The notes: generated from the letters alone by a model not told the origin. DNA of 26,627 nucleotides from Candidatus Babelota bacterium (GCA_030917105.1 JAUPVI010000002.1:1-26627); one strand, 5' to 3'. Counted from the stretch's first letter, positions 1-8,642 are shown. A program made the numbers and translations.

Positions 1-507
1 GTCGAAATCGTTAATACGTTGCATATCAACTTGTGAGCCAGGAAGGAAAGCCGGGATACCGATATCCACGTTAAGACCGCCTTTGACTTTTCCAAGAACA
101 ACACCGGTAACTGCTTTGTCTTCTTTTGCAAGATCAACAATGCGGTCCCATGCTTTCATGGACTTAGCTTTTTGATATGACAACACTACTACGCCGTTTT
201 CGTCTTCCAGACGATCAACGAGAACTTCAATCGCAGACCCTTCAGTCAACGTTGCCAATTCTTGTTGGTTGAATTCGTTCATCGGAATAGTGCCGTATGA
301 TTTAAAAGCAACGTCAACTACCACACCGCTGTTGCTACGACTAAGCACTTTGCCAGTAAATAATTGGCCTGGTGCAAAGACTGCGCCGTGTTCTTGGTAG
401 AGACTTTCTAATGTTGCTTCTTCTGTAGGTGTTAACGAGAACTGGTCTTGAATGAGCTCTTCGTTTAACAACTGAGTCGCTTTCGCGTCTATCGTACCTT
501 TAAGCAT
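1..507 (-). CDS. rpsA: 30S ribosomal protein S1, N-terminal part (gene cut by left edge)
   Basis: Ribosomal protein S1 binds mRNA on the 30S subunit and helps initiate translation. I translated the minus strand from ATG at 507 to the window edge: 169 codons, open throughout. Residues 47-117 form the first S1 (OB-fold) repeat, containing GQLFTGKVLSRSNSGVVVDV. The second repeat begins near residue 131 and contains KVKGGLNVDIGIPAFLPGSQ, a stretch highly typical of bacterial S1; the linker KAKSMKAWDRI is also characteristic. An in-frame stop lies 14 codons upstream of the ATG with no other ATG between, so the start is fixed. The Shine-Dalgarno sequence is poor, as is often the case for rpsA. The remaining S1 repeats lie outside the window. 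Identity is secure; only the 5' third or so of the gene is visible. Confidence 0.95.
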   Translation of the reverse strand, partial: MLKGTIDAKATQLLNEELIQDQFSLTPTEEATLESLYQEHGAVFAPGQLFTGKVLSRSNSGVVVDVAFKSYGTIPMNEFNQQELATLTEGSAIEVLVDRLEDENGVVVLSYQKAKSMKAWDRIVDLAKEDKAVTGVVLGKVKGGLNVDIGIPAFLPGSQVDMQRINDFD

Positions 508-576
508 TTCGAAGTTTCTTTTCGCTAACAGCTGGTTGCCCAGCCGCCAGGGTTAAACGTGATACATATATATAGT

Positions 577-609
577 AAAAAACATGGAACCTACAGGGTT
601 TTCATGTTC
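577..609 (-). terminator. Possible rho-independent terminator of the fic gene
   Basis: Read on the minus strand, the arms AACATG and CATGTT (plus positions 603-608 and 581-586) enclose a second small stem AACC/GGTT, and a run of six T follows directly. It lies about 70 bases downstream of the fic stop codon and upstream of rpsA, the right place and orientation. The stem is AT-rich, so strength is doubtful. The rest of 508-678 holds no gene; an AT-rich TATATA tract near 565-575 may be part of the rpsA promoter, but I see no clear -35 box. Confidence 0.4.
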
Positions 610-678
610 GGGAGAGCATAACAGAGGTTCGCGGAGAGTGCAAATCGGCCGCTTGGGGTAGATTTGCGCTAACTTTTT

Positions 679-1806
679 TCACTGATGAGGGGAGAGTGCT
701 TCTGGAAAAATAAGCCGTTCATATTTTTTTGCTAATCGATAGCGCCGCGCTTTTTTGGAGCTATCAGCAAATTCAAGAAAGCCTTCCCTTACTAGTTTTA
801 TGCACAAAAGAGCCGCCGACTGCGAGGAAAAAGCGAAGATTCGGGAGACTTGTGCGGAGGAAATAGTCGGCTGATCCACAAAGAGCTCAAGAACTACTCG
901 CTGTTCCGGGGTGAGGCGGAGGGTTTGTGCAGTGCCTGATAGAGGGCTTCTGTGGGGGGGCATGAATAATGTGTTCACCACGTTCTCAAATGCTTCCGCC
1001 ATTCCGGCTACAAAGTAGGCGATCCATGGGGTGAGGTCTGCTTCGGCTCGACCCATGTAGTAATTATGAGAGGGGCCAACCGTGAGAGCATCGTAGTATG
1101 TCGAAAGGTTTCGCGCATAATACTCCTCAAGACAGTAAATACCCTTGAGGTCATATTTGTTTGCGTGGATGATAAAGGTCGCCAGTAAGCGGCCAGTGCG
1201 ACCGTTTCCATCATAGTATGGGTGAATGGTTGCAAATTGATAGTGGGCAAGTGCGGCAACGATAGGGCAGGGGATCTCGGTACTTGTATTAATCCACTTA
1301 ACTAGGTTTGCCATCAAGGCTGGCACATCGTGTGCTTCTGGTGGCAGGTATACTATAGCGCCACTTTTCCCGTCATAAATAACATTTTGCCCATCGCGGT
1401 ACGGGGTAGCAGCTTTGACTGAGGTTTTTTTTCCGCCGCCCATGACCAGGGAATGAATTTCTTGAATGAGCTTTTCTGATACCTGTGAGCCTTTTGTAGC
1501 TCGTTGTTCAACTTTGGTCAGGGCAGTGTAATAACCCTTTACCTCATCCTCTTCACGCTCTCGGCCTGGAAAGTGTCCTGGGTACTCTAAGACTGCGCCA
1601 ATTTGCTCCACGCTTAAGCGGTTTCCCTCAATGAATGTTGAATAATGGGTCGACCGTAGCCGGGCGCTTTTGCGCAATGAGGAGAGTATTGCAACAGAAA
1701 CTGAGGCATGTTCTGCGCGTCCTTTGCAGGCTTCGATACGGCCTAAATTGCGCAGTATATCTGGAGTAATCGTGTATTTTGTTTCAAATGCATGCTGCTC
1801 CTGCAT
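679..1806 (-). CDS. Fic family protein (probable AMP-transferase) with C-terminal winged helix
   Basis: Fic enzymes usually transfer AMP from ATP to a hydroxyl side chain of a target protein. The core motif is complete at residues 195-206, HPYYDGNGRTGR, with the catalytic His195, the metal-binding Asp199 and the nucleotide-anion-binding Arg206. Upstream, residues 56-61 read STFIEG, which fits the inhibitory (S/T)xxxE(G/N) helix placed N-terminal to the Fic core (class II Fic); Glu60 would block productive ATP binding. Residues about 298-360 look like a winged-helix DNA-binding domain (LTPEQRVVLELF, then SAQVSRIFAFSSQSAALL). The length, 375 residues, is normal for this architecture. The start is supported by an AAAGGA Shine-Dalgarno sequence 5-6 bases upstream. 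No separate antitoxin gene flanks it. Its target is unknown: it could modify an endogenous protein or a host protein, and the sequence cannot decide. Confidence 0.93.
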   Translation of the reverse strand: MQEQHAFETKYTITPDILRNLGRIEACKGRAEHASVSVAILSSLRKSARLRSTHYSTFIEGNRLSVEQIGAVLEYPGHFPGREREEDEVKGYYTALTKVEQRATKGSQVSEKLIQEIHSLVMGGGKKTSVKAATPYRDGQNVIYDGKSGAIVYLPPEAHDVPALMANLVKWINTSTEIPCPIVAALAHYQFATIHPYYDGNGRTGRLLATFIIHANKYDLKGIYCLEEYYARNLSTYYDALTVGPSHNYYMGRAEADLTPWIAYFVAGMAEAFENVVNTLFMPPHRSPLSGTAQTLRLTPEQRVVLELFVDQPTISSAQVSRIFAFSSQSAALLCIKLVREGFLEFADSSKKARRYRLAKKYERLIFPEALSPHQ

Positions 1807-1841
1807 ACGGTTCCTTTGTTCATTCGTGAGGAGTTATTCAT

Positions 1842-1900
1842 TGATTAATCATGGCTTATTTATGCGTTAATCATAATTTAATCATAATTTAATCATATAA
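1842..1900. repeat. AT-rich 11-bp direct repeats and small palindrome upstream of fic
   Basis: The hexamer AATCAT recurs at 1869, 1880 and 1891, exactly 11 bp apart, inside a repeated unit AATCATAATTT. A fourth AATCAT at 1846 is part of the perfect palindrome TGATTAATCA (1842-1851). The 11-bp spacing is close to one helical turn. The block sits 36-94 bases upstream of the fic start and overlaps the last codons of the gene at 1889-2719. It could be an operator for fic, for example bound by its own winged-helix domain, or just an AT-rich promoter region. Confidence 0.5.
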
Positions 1901-2719
1901 CTCAGTGTGGCCGTAATCGGAAGCCGAGTCAAGAAAAAGATGCCGCCCTGTTATCTTACTCACATACATTGGCGGCAGCCCCGGTCGGTACCGCGGAGCG
2001 GTTTTCCCCCATGTCGACTTAGTCGCCAGGCCAAACATTTTCTGCACGATGGCTAGTGATGCTGGGTTGCTGGCAGTGAAGGCCGCAGTCGTTTCACTGG
2101 GCTTTGCGGTGAGCGATGTCAGCTGGCATGCCGGTTGGTGTGCCATTAAAGCCGCCACAATTGGTTGGTACACCAACCCAGGAATACGTGGTTTTGGCCG
2201 TGTGGGTTTTGGAACGATCGGTAATGATTCCTGAAGTGGGGGTTTCTGTTGATACCAGTAGGAAACGCCGGTGGTGATGGCTAATAAAAGAGTTGCCAGG
2301 GCCAATCGCCAGGGAAGTGGCCGGCCGTAGGCGCGACCGGAAAAAAGGCAGGGGAGTTGCGTGGCAGGGCCTATAGTCGGGTCTTTGGTTGTCACTACAT
2401 ACGGGGGCAGCCGTAGTTGCATAAGGACGGCAATAATTTGCGTTGCCAGCCGTTGAGGGTCTTGCGCCTCGGCCGGAAGTGCGACAATGATGCTAAATGG
2501 CTTTTTGTGCGTCGGCAGCAATTGAAGGTCGAGGAAGGTACGGAGCTGGAACGGGGCGGTCAGGTTATCGCCGCTGTCCAGTAAATAAGGCAGCGGGGTG
2601 AGTAGTACCTGTTCGGTCGAGTCAGAGCCGAGTGCTTTGAGGGCGGCATTCGTTTTAGTTATGGTTAAGATGGTGGTAGGGCGAGTAGATATGACCCGCC
2701 ACAAAAGAGTAAAGTGCAT
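1889..2719 (-). CDS. Bitopic inner-membrane protein, possibly GspL/PilN-like
   Basis: The product has 276 residues and belongs to no family I recognise with certainty. It has an N-terminal soluble part of about 135 residues, one membrane segment at about 136-155 (WRLALATLLLAITTGVSYW), a Pro-rich linker (PKPTRPKPRIPG, about 170-181), and an outer part of about 95 residues. Arg133 and Arg138 before the membrane segment suggest the N-terminus is cytoplasmic. This cytoplasmic-TM-periplasmic layout, with a short beta-alpha-beta-like outer domain around 185-230, resembles type II secretion GspL or a PilM/PilN-type pilus platform protein. That is inference from architecture, not motif identity. The start is supported by GGAG five bases upstream. 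It lies 82 bases downstream of the tandem-AAA+ Lon gene on the same strand and may be cotranscribed with it. Confidence 0.6.
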   Translation of the reverse strand: MHFTLLWRVISTRPTTILTITKTNAALKALGSDSTEQVLLTPLPYLLDSGDNLTAPFQLRTFLDLQLLPTHKKPFSIIVALPAEAQDPQRLATQIIAVLMQLRLPPYVVTTKDPTIGPATQLPCLFSGRAYGRPLPWRLALATLLLAITTGVSYWYQQKPPLQESLPIVPKPTRPKPRIPGLVYQPIVAALMAHQPACQLTSLTAKPSETTAAFTASNPASLAIVQKMFGLATKSTWGKTAPRYRPGLPPMYVSKITGRHLFLDSASDYGHTELYD

Positions 2720-2801
2720 ACAGTCTCCGGTATGTACCGTGCTGGTTCATGCGTTGATGTATGCGTTTAGGATGGCCTGCCCCCAAAAAATATGCAATCG
2801 T

Positions 2802-5800
2802 TTAGTTGTTAATTACTCTCACGACTTGGAATGGCGACGCCGCAAAAAGAGGACTCGTATCTTTGGTTGTTGGCAGCAAAATCTCTGAGAGTATGTCATC
2901 AATAGTCTCTACAAAGGTGACTTGCACGCCGACCGGCGTCTCTTTGAGTGCCTGGATGCTCTTGCGGTTTTCTTCTGGAACGAAAACTCGCTTAAGACCG
3001 TGTGTGCGTGCCCCTTCAAGTTTTTGGTCAAGGCCACCAATAGCAAACGCATTGCCGTATAAATCTATTTCGCCGGTCATGCCATAATCATGGCGTGTAG
3101 GGCGACCTGTGAGACAGGAAACAATAGCAGTACAGAACGCAAGTCCTGCTGATGGGCCAGATTTTGGTGTCGCGCCGCGCATGACGTGAATATGGAGGTC
3201 AATGCCATTGAGGCTCACATCTTTTGGTAGTGTTATACTTGGTGCGTAGGTAGACATGATATGCCCAATGTTTGTTTTAACGTAGCTCGCTGCGGCATTT
3301 GCAGATTCTTGCATGTCTTCTCCTGGTAAGCCGCTTACTTTTACCTCTCCTTTTCCTCTGCGTGCGGTGACTTGGATAAGAAGTACGCCTCCTCCGCCCA
3401 TACTCCAGTACAGTCCGTTGCTGGTTCCCACGCTATCAACATTGAAAATAGCATCATGAGTGATTGGTTCGCCCAGAATTGTATCAATATTGTTCGGTGT
3501 AATAACCAATGGAGTAGTGTTATTCAAGCTGCGTGCATACCGTGCAACAATTGTCTTGAGACGGCGACTCAATTGTCGTACCCCTGCCTCTTTGGTGTAG
3601 TTGTAGATGATAGTGTGAAGCAGCTCGGGTGTTATAAACGGTAGTGGGCTGAGGTTGTTTTGTGTATACAGTTTTGGAAGAAGATATCGTTGTGCAATTT
3701 CTATCTTCTGGCGCTCAGAGTAACCATGCATTTCTACTAAGGTGAGGCGATCCCACAGCGGATATGGAATTTCACCAGTATCATTGGCTGTTGCAATGAA
3801 GAGTACTTTTGAAATATCAACGGGAACTCCTAAGTATTCATCAAGGAACTTAGCATTTTGGGTTGGATCGAGTACGTCTAAGAGCGCATTTGCGATCGAA
3901 ATATGAGGAATTTTGTCTATTTCATCTAGAACAATAATGGTATTTTGCGAACCGGTATCGATAAGTGCTTGTGCAATAACGCCGGTATGACCATTTTGGT
4001 AATCTGCCGAAAGACCTTTAATATCGTATATTGAGGTGAGGCTGCTCATTGGGATGCGGATGAATTTCTTATTTAATGCTTTTGCCAGTGCTTGCGCTAC
4101 TGAGGTTTTACCAACCCCCGGCAGCCCGGCAAGACAGAGTACTGAACCAGAGCTGTTATCCGTATTGCGTTGGGCTAACGCGAGGTAATCCAGAATTGAG
4201 TCTTTTACTTCATCAACACTATAGTGTGTTTCATCAACTGCCGCAGCAACGGCGTCTAAGTTATAGTTTGTGGAGTCTTCTCCTGGAATCCATGGGAAAT
4301 CAAGGACTGCACTGATATAGGCACGAAGCTTTTCATGGGCTTCGGTGCGCTCGCGGGTGGCATCAAAAGCTTCAATGGCGTCAAACAGTTTCTTGCGTGC
4401 AGCAGTGGCGAGGTACGCCTCAATCTCTTTTGCTTTACGCTTAAATTTTGCCAGACTATTGTGAGCGTTGCCAAGGAACGTTGATAGGTTGTCGGTCGTA
4501 AAAATGGTTGATTCACCACGTAAATAAGCGCGTGCAAACTTACCGATCAAGAAGTTGAGCTGGTGCGTTAAGCCGCGTAGGCCATCTTCGAATGTATATT
4601 TATCGATGATGAGGCCAATGACTTCGTTGCTGAATGATGGTTTTTGGCTCATAAGACCACTTTTTTGTAGAAGGCGCGGGATAATTTTGCTTTGCGCGAT
4701 TTCGATTTTCTCTGCTTTTGTATATGACGGCACTTGTACAATAATCATACGGTCACGAAGTGCCGATGGAATTTCTCGTTCGTTATTTGCGGTGGCAACG
4801 AACAGTATCTTTGAGATATTGAACGGTATGTTTAGGTAATCGTCCGTAAAGGCATAATTTTGTTCTGGATCTAAGGCATGAAGGAGGGCGTCGGCAGGAG
4901 AGCCGTGTTGTTGGTTTTGTGTGCCCATTTTGTCTATTTCATCAAGCAAAATAACTCCGGATGCGCTTTGCATGTTCTTAATGGAGCGCATTATTTTTCC
5001 TTCGGCAGCATTAATGTAAGAACGGCTTACGCCCGTAATATCTGATTGCAGGTGAACGCCGGCAAGGCTGATGCGAGCCATTTTTTTGCCAAGCGCTTGT
5101 GCGATATGCTTACAAATAGAGGTCTTACCGGTTCCTGGAGCGCCGACTAGGCAGAGTACTAGTGGTGAGCCTTCTGGGGTGACCATGCGTAACGCTAAGT
5201 GAGTGAGAATGATATCTTTTACTTGGTCCATACCATACTGGTATTCATCAAGCATTTTGGCTACTTTTTCAAGGTCATATTCTTCATTCTTTGTCGAAGC
5301 AGCATCGGCCCATGGCAATGAAAGTGCGAAGCGTAAGTATGCTTCAATTCCTGGAGCTTCTAGCTGGTTTCCTTTGCTGCGGTCATACCGCTCAATAGTG
5401 TCGGACAGGTAATTTGTTGTTACTTCCGGCAGTTGCAAGTCTTGTAGCTGCTGATGGAAATTGCCTGCTAAATCCTGATTTTCTTCTCCGCCCATACCAC
5501 TCGCCTTGCCTTGTTGAAGGATTAGTTCTACAAGAAGTTTGAGTTTGTTTTGAATGGTGGAGTTTTGTGTTAAAAATTCTAAGGCTTTGAGAGCACTTAT
5601 TTCCAAATTCAACCGGTCAACCAGCGTTTGGATGAATTGATTGCAGGTGGTAATGGTGCTGAGCTCTTTTTGGAGCGCTTTTGTTTTGTATCTACGGGCT
5701 AAGAGGTCATATATTTCTTCGATAGTTTTTACTGATATGCGGTTGAAGAGGGGGGCATCTTTATAAAAACCACAGGCGCTTGGGTTTACTTCAAGGCGTG

Positions 5801-6182
5801 TTTCTTTATTGAGCGTGCCAGGAAGGGGAGTTGTGCGTATGGAATCGTGTGGATTGTATACTTGAACGATGTCCTTGAGCGTTATAGTGTAGGTGGGTGG
5901 GTTTTTTTTAAGACCTTCTCCCAGCGTGCTAGAGCTCACAACGCCAGTTGCTCCCCATGCTGTTGAAATGTCTTCATCAGTTTTCAGCAAAAATGCTACT
6001 AATTCTTGCGTTGTTTGATACTGTGTAAGTTGATTTTGTATTTCTGGCTGTTCGAAGGACACTGTTCGATTAGTACTTGGTAAAAGTAGCCCATCCACAT
6101 ATACCACTGGTAGTGAAAATATGGTGCTGGTAATGATACCACAGGCGAGAGCGGTAAATAGTGATACTAAATGCTTACGCAT
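2802..6182 (-). CDS. Lon-like protease with signal-like N-terminus and two AAA+ modules
   Basis: This is an ATP-dependent serine protease of the Lon family, with 1126 residues against about 780-820 for LonA. In order: a hydrophobic signal-like segment (about 5-28); a diverged LON substrate-binding domain (about 26-115); a helical region; AAA+ module 1 with Walker A GAPGTGKT (347-354), Walker B ILLDEIDK (411-418), sensor ATANN and sensor-2 Arg536; AAA+ module 2 with Walker A GLPGVGKT (686-693), Walker B VLDEIDK (751-757), sensor ATAND and sensor-2 Arg869; then the Lon protease domain with Ser1011 in PKSGPSAG and Lys1054 in GGLDQKL. Both ATPase modules keep a pore-loop Tyr and both are preceded by the PW neck motif (290-291, 630-631). 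All key residues are present, so it is probably active. An AAGGA sequence 7 bases upstream supports the start. It lies 66 bases downstream of canonical lon on the same strand. Its cellular side is uncertain. Confidence 0.9.
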   Translation of the reverse strand: MRKHLVSLFTALACGIITSTIFSLPVVYVDGLLLPSTNRTVSFEQPEIQNQLTQYQTTQELVAFLLKTDEDISTAWGATGVVSSSTLGEGLKKNPPTYTITLKDIVQVYNPHDSIRTTPLPGTLNKETRLEVNPSACGFYKDAPLFNRISVKTIEEIYDLLARRYKTKALQKELSTITTCNQFIQTLVDRLNLEISALKALEFLTQNSTIQNKLKLLVELILQQGKASGMGGEENQDLAGNFHQQLQDLQLPEVTTNYLSDTIERYDRSKGNQLEAPGIEAYLRFALSLPWADAASTKNEEYDLEKVAKMLDEYQYGMDQVKDIILTHLALRMVTPEGSPLVLCLVGAPGTGKTSICKHIAQALGKKMARISLAGVHLQSDITGVSRSYINAAEGKIMRSIKNMQSASGVILLDEIDKMGTQNQQHGSPADALLHALDPEQNYAFTDDYLNIPFNISKILFVATANNEREIPSALRDRMIIVQVPSYTKAEKIEIAQSKIIPRLLQKSGLMSQKPSFSNEVIGLIIDKYTFEDGLRGLTHQLNFLIGKFARAYLRGESTIFTTDNLSTFLGNAHNSLAKFKRKAKEIEAYLATAARKKLFDAIEAFDATRERTEAHEKLRAYISAVLDFPWIPGEDSTNYNLDAVAAAVDETHYSVDEVKDSILDYLALAQRNTDNSSGSVLCLAGLPGVGKTSVAQALAKALNKKFIRIPMSSLTSIYDIKGLSADYQNGHTGVIAQALIDTGSQNTIIVLDEIDKIPHISIANALLDVLDPTQNAKFLDEYLGVPVDISKVLFIATANDTGEIPYPLWDRLTLVEMHGYSERQKIEIAQRYLLPKLYTQNNLSPLPFITPELLHTIIYNYTKEAGVRQLSRRLKTIVARYARSLNNTTPLVITPNNIDTILGEPITHDAIFNVDSVGTSNGLYWSMGGGGVLLIQVTARRGKGEVKVSGLPGEDMQESANAAASYVKTNIGHIMSTYAPSITLPKDVSLNGIDLHIHVMRGATPKSGPSAGLAFCTAIVSCLTGRPTRHDYGMTGEIDLYGNAFAIGGLDQKLEGARTHGLKRVFVPEENRKSIQALKETPVGVQVTFVETIDDILSEILLPTTKDTSPLFAASPFQVVRVINN

Positions 6183-6248
6183 GAGAGTGTCCTTGCTTAT
6201 GCTGTTTATTTGAACGTAATGAGTATATACGTCATCCTAATATGAAAA

Positions 6249-8609
6249 TCATGGTTTTGGTAGTAGGACATGGAAAAGAACTTCTTGTACATCTTCTACA
6301 AATACTATTTTTATTCCTTCTGGCAACGCACCCACTCCTTTAACATCTTTTTCGTTTTGTTTTGGGAAAATGACTTTGGAAAAGCCATGTTGTTTGGCGG
6401 CAAGTAGTTTTTCTTTAACTCCGCCGATAGGGAGTACATTGCCCTGTAAATTCAACTCGCCGGTCATGGCACAGTCGCTGCTGATAGGGCGTCCCGTGTA
6501 TACCGAAAAAATCGAAGAAAGCAAAGTAATTCCCGCAGACGGGCCATCTTTTGGTATGCCGCCGGCTGGTGCATGAATATGTAAATCATACTCTACAAAC
6601 ATCTTGGCATCGATATTAAAGTCCTTGGCATGAGAGCGGGCATAACTTACCGCTGCTCGTGCTGATTCTTTCATAACATCGCCGAGCTGACCGGTTAAAA
6701 TTAATTTGCCGGTTCCTGGCATTAATAATGCTTCCATCTGTAAGACTTCGCCTCCGTATGGAGTCCAGGCAAGGCCGTTAGTAATGCCGACTTTGTGCGT
6801 GCCGATTTTCAACATGTCTATGGCGCGACGTGGGCCTAAGTGGTCAGCCAGCGAGCGCTTAGTGAAGTTGATACCTTTTTTGTTTTCAATGTAGTGACGT
6901 GCGAATTTTGCACACAATTTTTGGAATAACTTTGCGAGTCCGCGAACCCCTGCTTCGCGGGTATATCCAGAAATAAGCTCATCAATGACATCTTTTGAGA
7001 AAGCAATTTCGGTTTTTGCTAGTCCCGAGTCGCCTATGATCGTAGGAATCAGGTGGCGCTTTGCGATTTCCATCTTTTCTTCTTTAGTGTACCCAGCTAA
7101 CTGAATGATCTCCATACGGTCACGCAATGGTGCTGGAATGGTGCTGAGGTCGTTTGCTGTGGTCACAAAAAGTACTTTTGAGAAATCAAAATGTACGCCC
7201 AAATAGTTGTCGTAAAATGCTTTGTTTTGCTCTGGATCCAACGCCTCAAGGAGTGCGGCAGAAGGATCGCCTTTGTGTGATGAACCGATTTTATCTATCT
7301 CATCAATAAGTAACACAGGATTAAGGCTGCCAGATTTTTTAATTGCTTGTACAAACCGGCCGGGAAGGGCGCCAACATATGTCCTGCGGTGGCCACGTAT
7401 TTCAGCTTCGTCATGAACGCCGCCGACAGCGATGCGAGCGAAGGTGCGACCCATTGCTTGTGCAATTGACTTACCAAGAGAGGTCTTACCAACACCTGGT
7501 GGTCCTGCAAGACAAAGGATAGGGCTTGCACAGTCACTTTTTAGGTACTTGATAGAAAGGTAATCAAGTATCCGTTCTTTGACCTCATGGAGCCCAAAAT
7601 GTCCCTCATCAAGAACTTTTTTAGCAACGATAATATCATTATTGTCTTGTGTCGAATTGCCCCACGGCATACTAATTAACCATTCAAGATGGTTACGCAT
7701 CACCGTTGCTTCCAGCGAGTCACTCGCGGTCTTTTTAAGGCGGCTGAGTTGACGATTGAATTCAGTTCGTGCTTCATCAGAAAACTTTGTTTCAAGAGCT
7801 TTTTTTTCAAAATCTTCGATTTCTGAATCATTATCGTCGCCCAGTTCTTTTTGAATGGCACGAAGTTGTTCGCGAAGGTAGTACTCGCGTTGTGACTTAT
7901 TAATGGAATCACGAGTTGATGTGCGAATTTTTTCTTCTACCTCACTTGACGATACAAGGCGGTCAAGGTGGAGTACAATTGCGTCAAGTACCTGAGTAAT
8001 AGATTCTTTTTCTAACAACTCCTGAGCCTGATTAACCGGCAAGTTGAGGTGTGAGAGAACAAAATCGCTTACCTTTTGTGGGTTTTCAATTTGATAGATG
8101 ATTGAGGTGAAATCTGGGCTAAATAATGTGCTGCTTGCCGGCAGTTTTGTGACGCTAGTGCAAATGGTTTTGATGTAGTAATCACGTTTTTCAGGATTGC
8201 AATCTTCTGTCATTGGCGGGATCAACTCAATTTTTGCGCTGAGGCTTTCCTCGGTCGGTATAATATGGTGAACGAGTGCTTTTTGTACCCCTTGTACCAA
8301 CACTTTAATCCCACCATCAGAGAGTTCCATAAGGCGAATAATTTCACCAATGGTTCCGACTGCAAAAAGGTCGTCAATGCTAATTGGTTCTCCATCATCA
8401 TCGTAGTTGCTGTTGGGCTGTGTATTTGTCGCCAACATGAGCACTTTTTTGTCTTCTTTCATTGCTTGCAAAATGCCAGCAATGATTTTTGTATCGAGAA
8501 CAAGAAGCGGCACTACCATGTGAGGAAACACAACGACATCGATGGTCGGCACGACTGCTATATCGCGGATTTGCGCCGTTCCTCCTGATTTGTTTTCCTG
8601 TTTTTTCAT
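6249..8609 (-). CDS. lon: Lon protease (LonA), ATP-dependent serine protease
   Basis: LonA unfolds and degrades damaged and regulatory proteins in the cytosol as a hexameric ring. The protein has 786 residues, a normal length. The N-terminal LON domain starts at about residue 17 (VVPTIDVVVFPHMVVPLLVL). It is followed by the helical coiled region (about 200-305, with REYYLREQLRAIQKELG), the AAA+ module with Walker A GPPGVGKT (369-376) and Walker B LLIDEIDK (Asp436, Glu437), the pore loop RRTYVGALPG, and the protease domain with catalytic Ser691 (PKDGPSAG) and Lys734 (GGVKEKLL). There is no signal peptide, so it is cytosolic. A strong GGGGGAGGT Shine-Dalgarno sequence sits 8 bases before the ATG. 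The gene is divergent from lolD and followed by a second, enlarged Lon gene. Confidence 0.97.
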   Translation of the reverse strand: MKKQENKSGGTAQIRDIAVVPTIDVVVFPHMVVPLLVLDTKIIAGILQAMKEDKKVLMLATNTQPNSNYDDDGEPISIDDLFAVGTIGEIIRLMELSDGGIKVLVQGVQKALVHHIIPTEESLSAKIELIPPMTEDCNPEKRDYYIKTICTSVTKLPASSTLFSPDFTSIIYQIENPQKVSDFVLSHLNLPVNQAQELLEKESITQVLDAIVLHLDRLVSSSEVEEKIRTSTRDSINKSQREYYLREQLRAIQKELGDDNDSEIEDFEKKALETKFSDEARTEFNRQLSRLKKTASDSLEATVMRNHLEWLISMPWGNSTQDNNDIIVAKKVLDEGHFGLHEVKERILDYLSIKYLKSDCASPILCLAGPPGVGKTSLGKSIAQAMGRTFARIAVGGVHDEAEIRGHRRTYVGALPGRFVQAIKKSGSLNPVLLIDEIDKIGSSHKGDPSAALLEALDPEQNKAFYDNYLGVHFDFSKVLFVTTANDLSTIPAPLRDRMEIIQLAGYTKEEKMEIAKRHLIPTIIGDSGLAKTEIAFSKDVIDELISGYTREAGVRGLAKLFQKLCAKFARHYIENKKGINFTKRSLADHLGPRRAIDMLKIGTHKVGITNGLAWTPYGGEVLQMEALLMPGTGKLILTGQLGDVMKESARAAVSYARSHAKDFNIDAKMFVEYDLHIHAPAGGIPKDGPSAGITLLSSIFSVYTGRPISSDCAMTGELNLQGNVLPIGGVKEKLLAAKQHGFSKVIFPKQNEKDVKGVGALPEGIKIVFVEDVQEVLFHVLLPKP

Positions 8610-8642
8610 ACAGTGCTACCTCCCCCTGAGAGCTTAAAAAAA

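Noticed and set aside
640..679. GCAAATC/GATTTGC stem followed by a T-run on the plus strand, terminator-like
   Set aside because: No plus-strand gene ends upstream, the loop is 14 bases and the T-run starts 7 bases after the stem; it also overlaps the fic stop codon.
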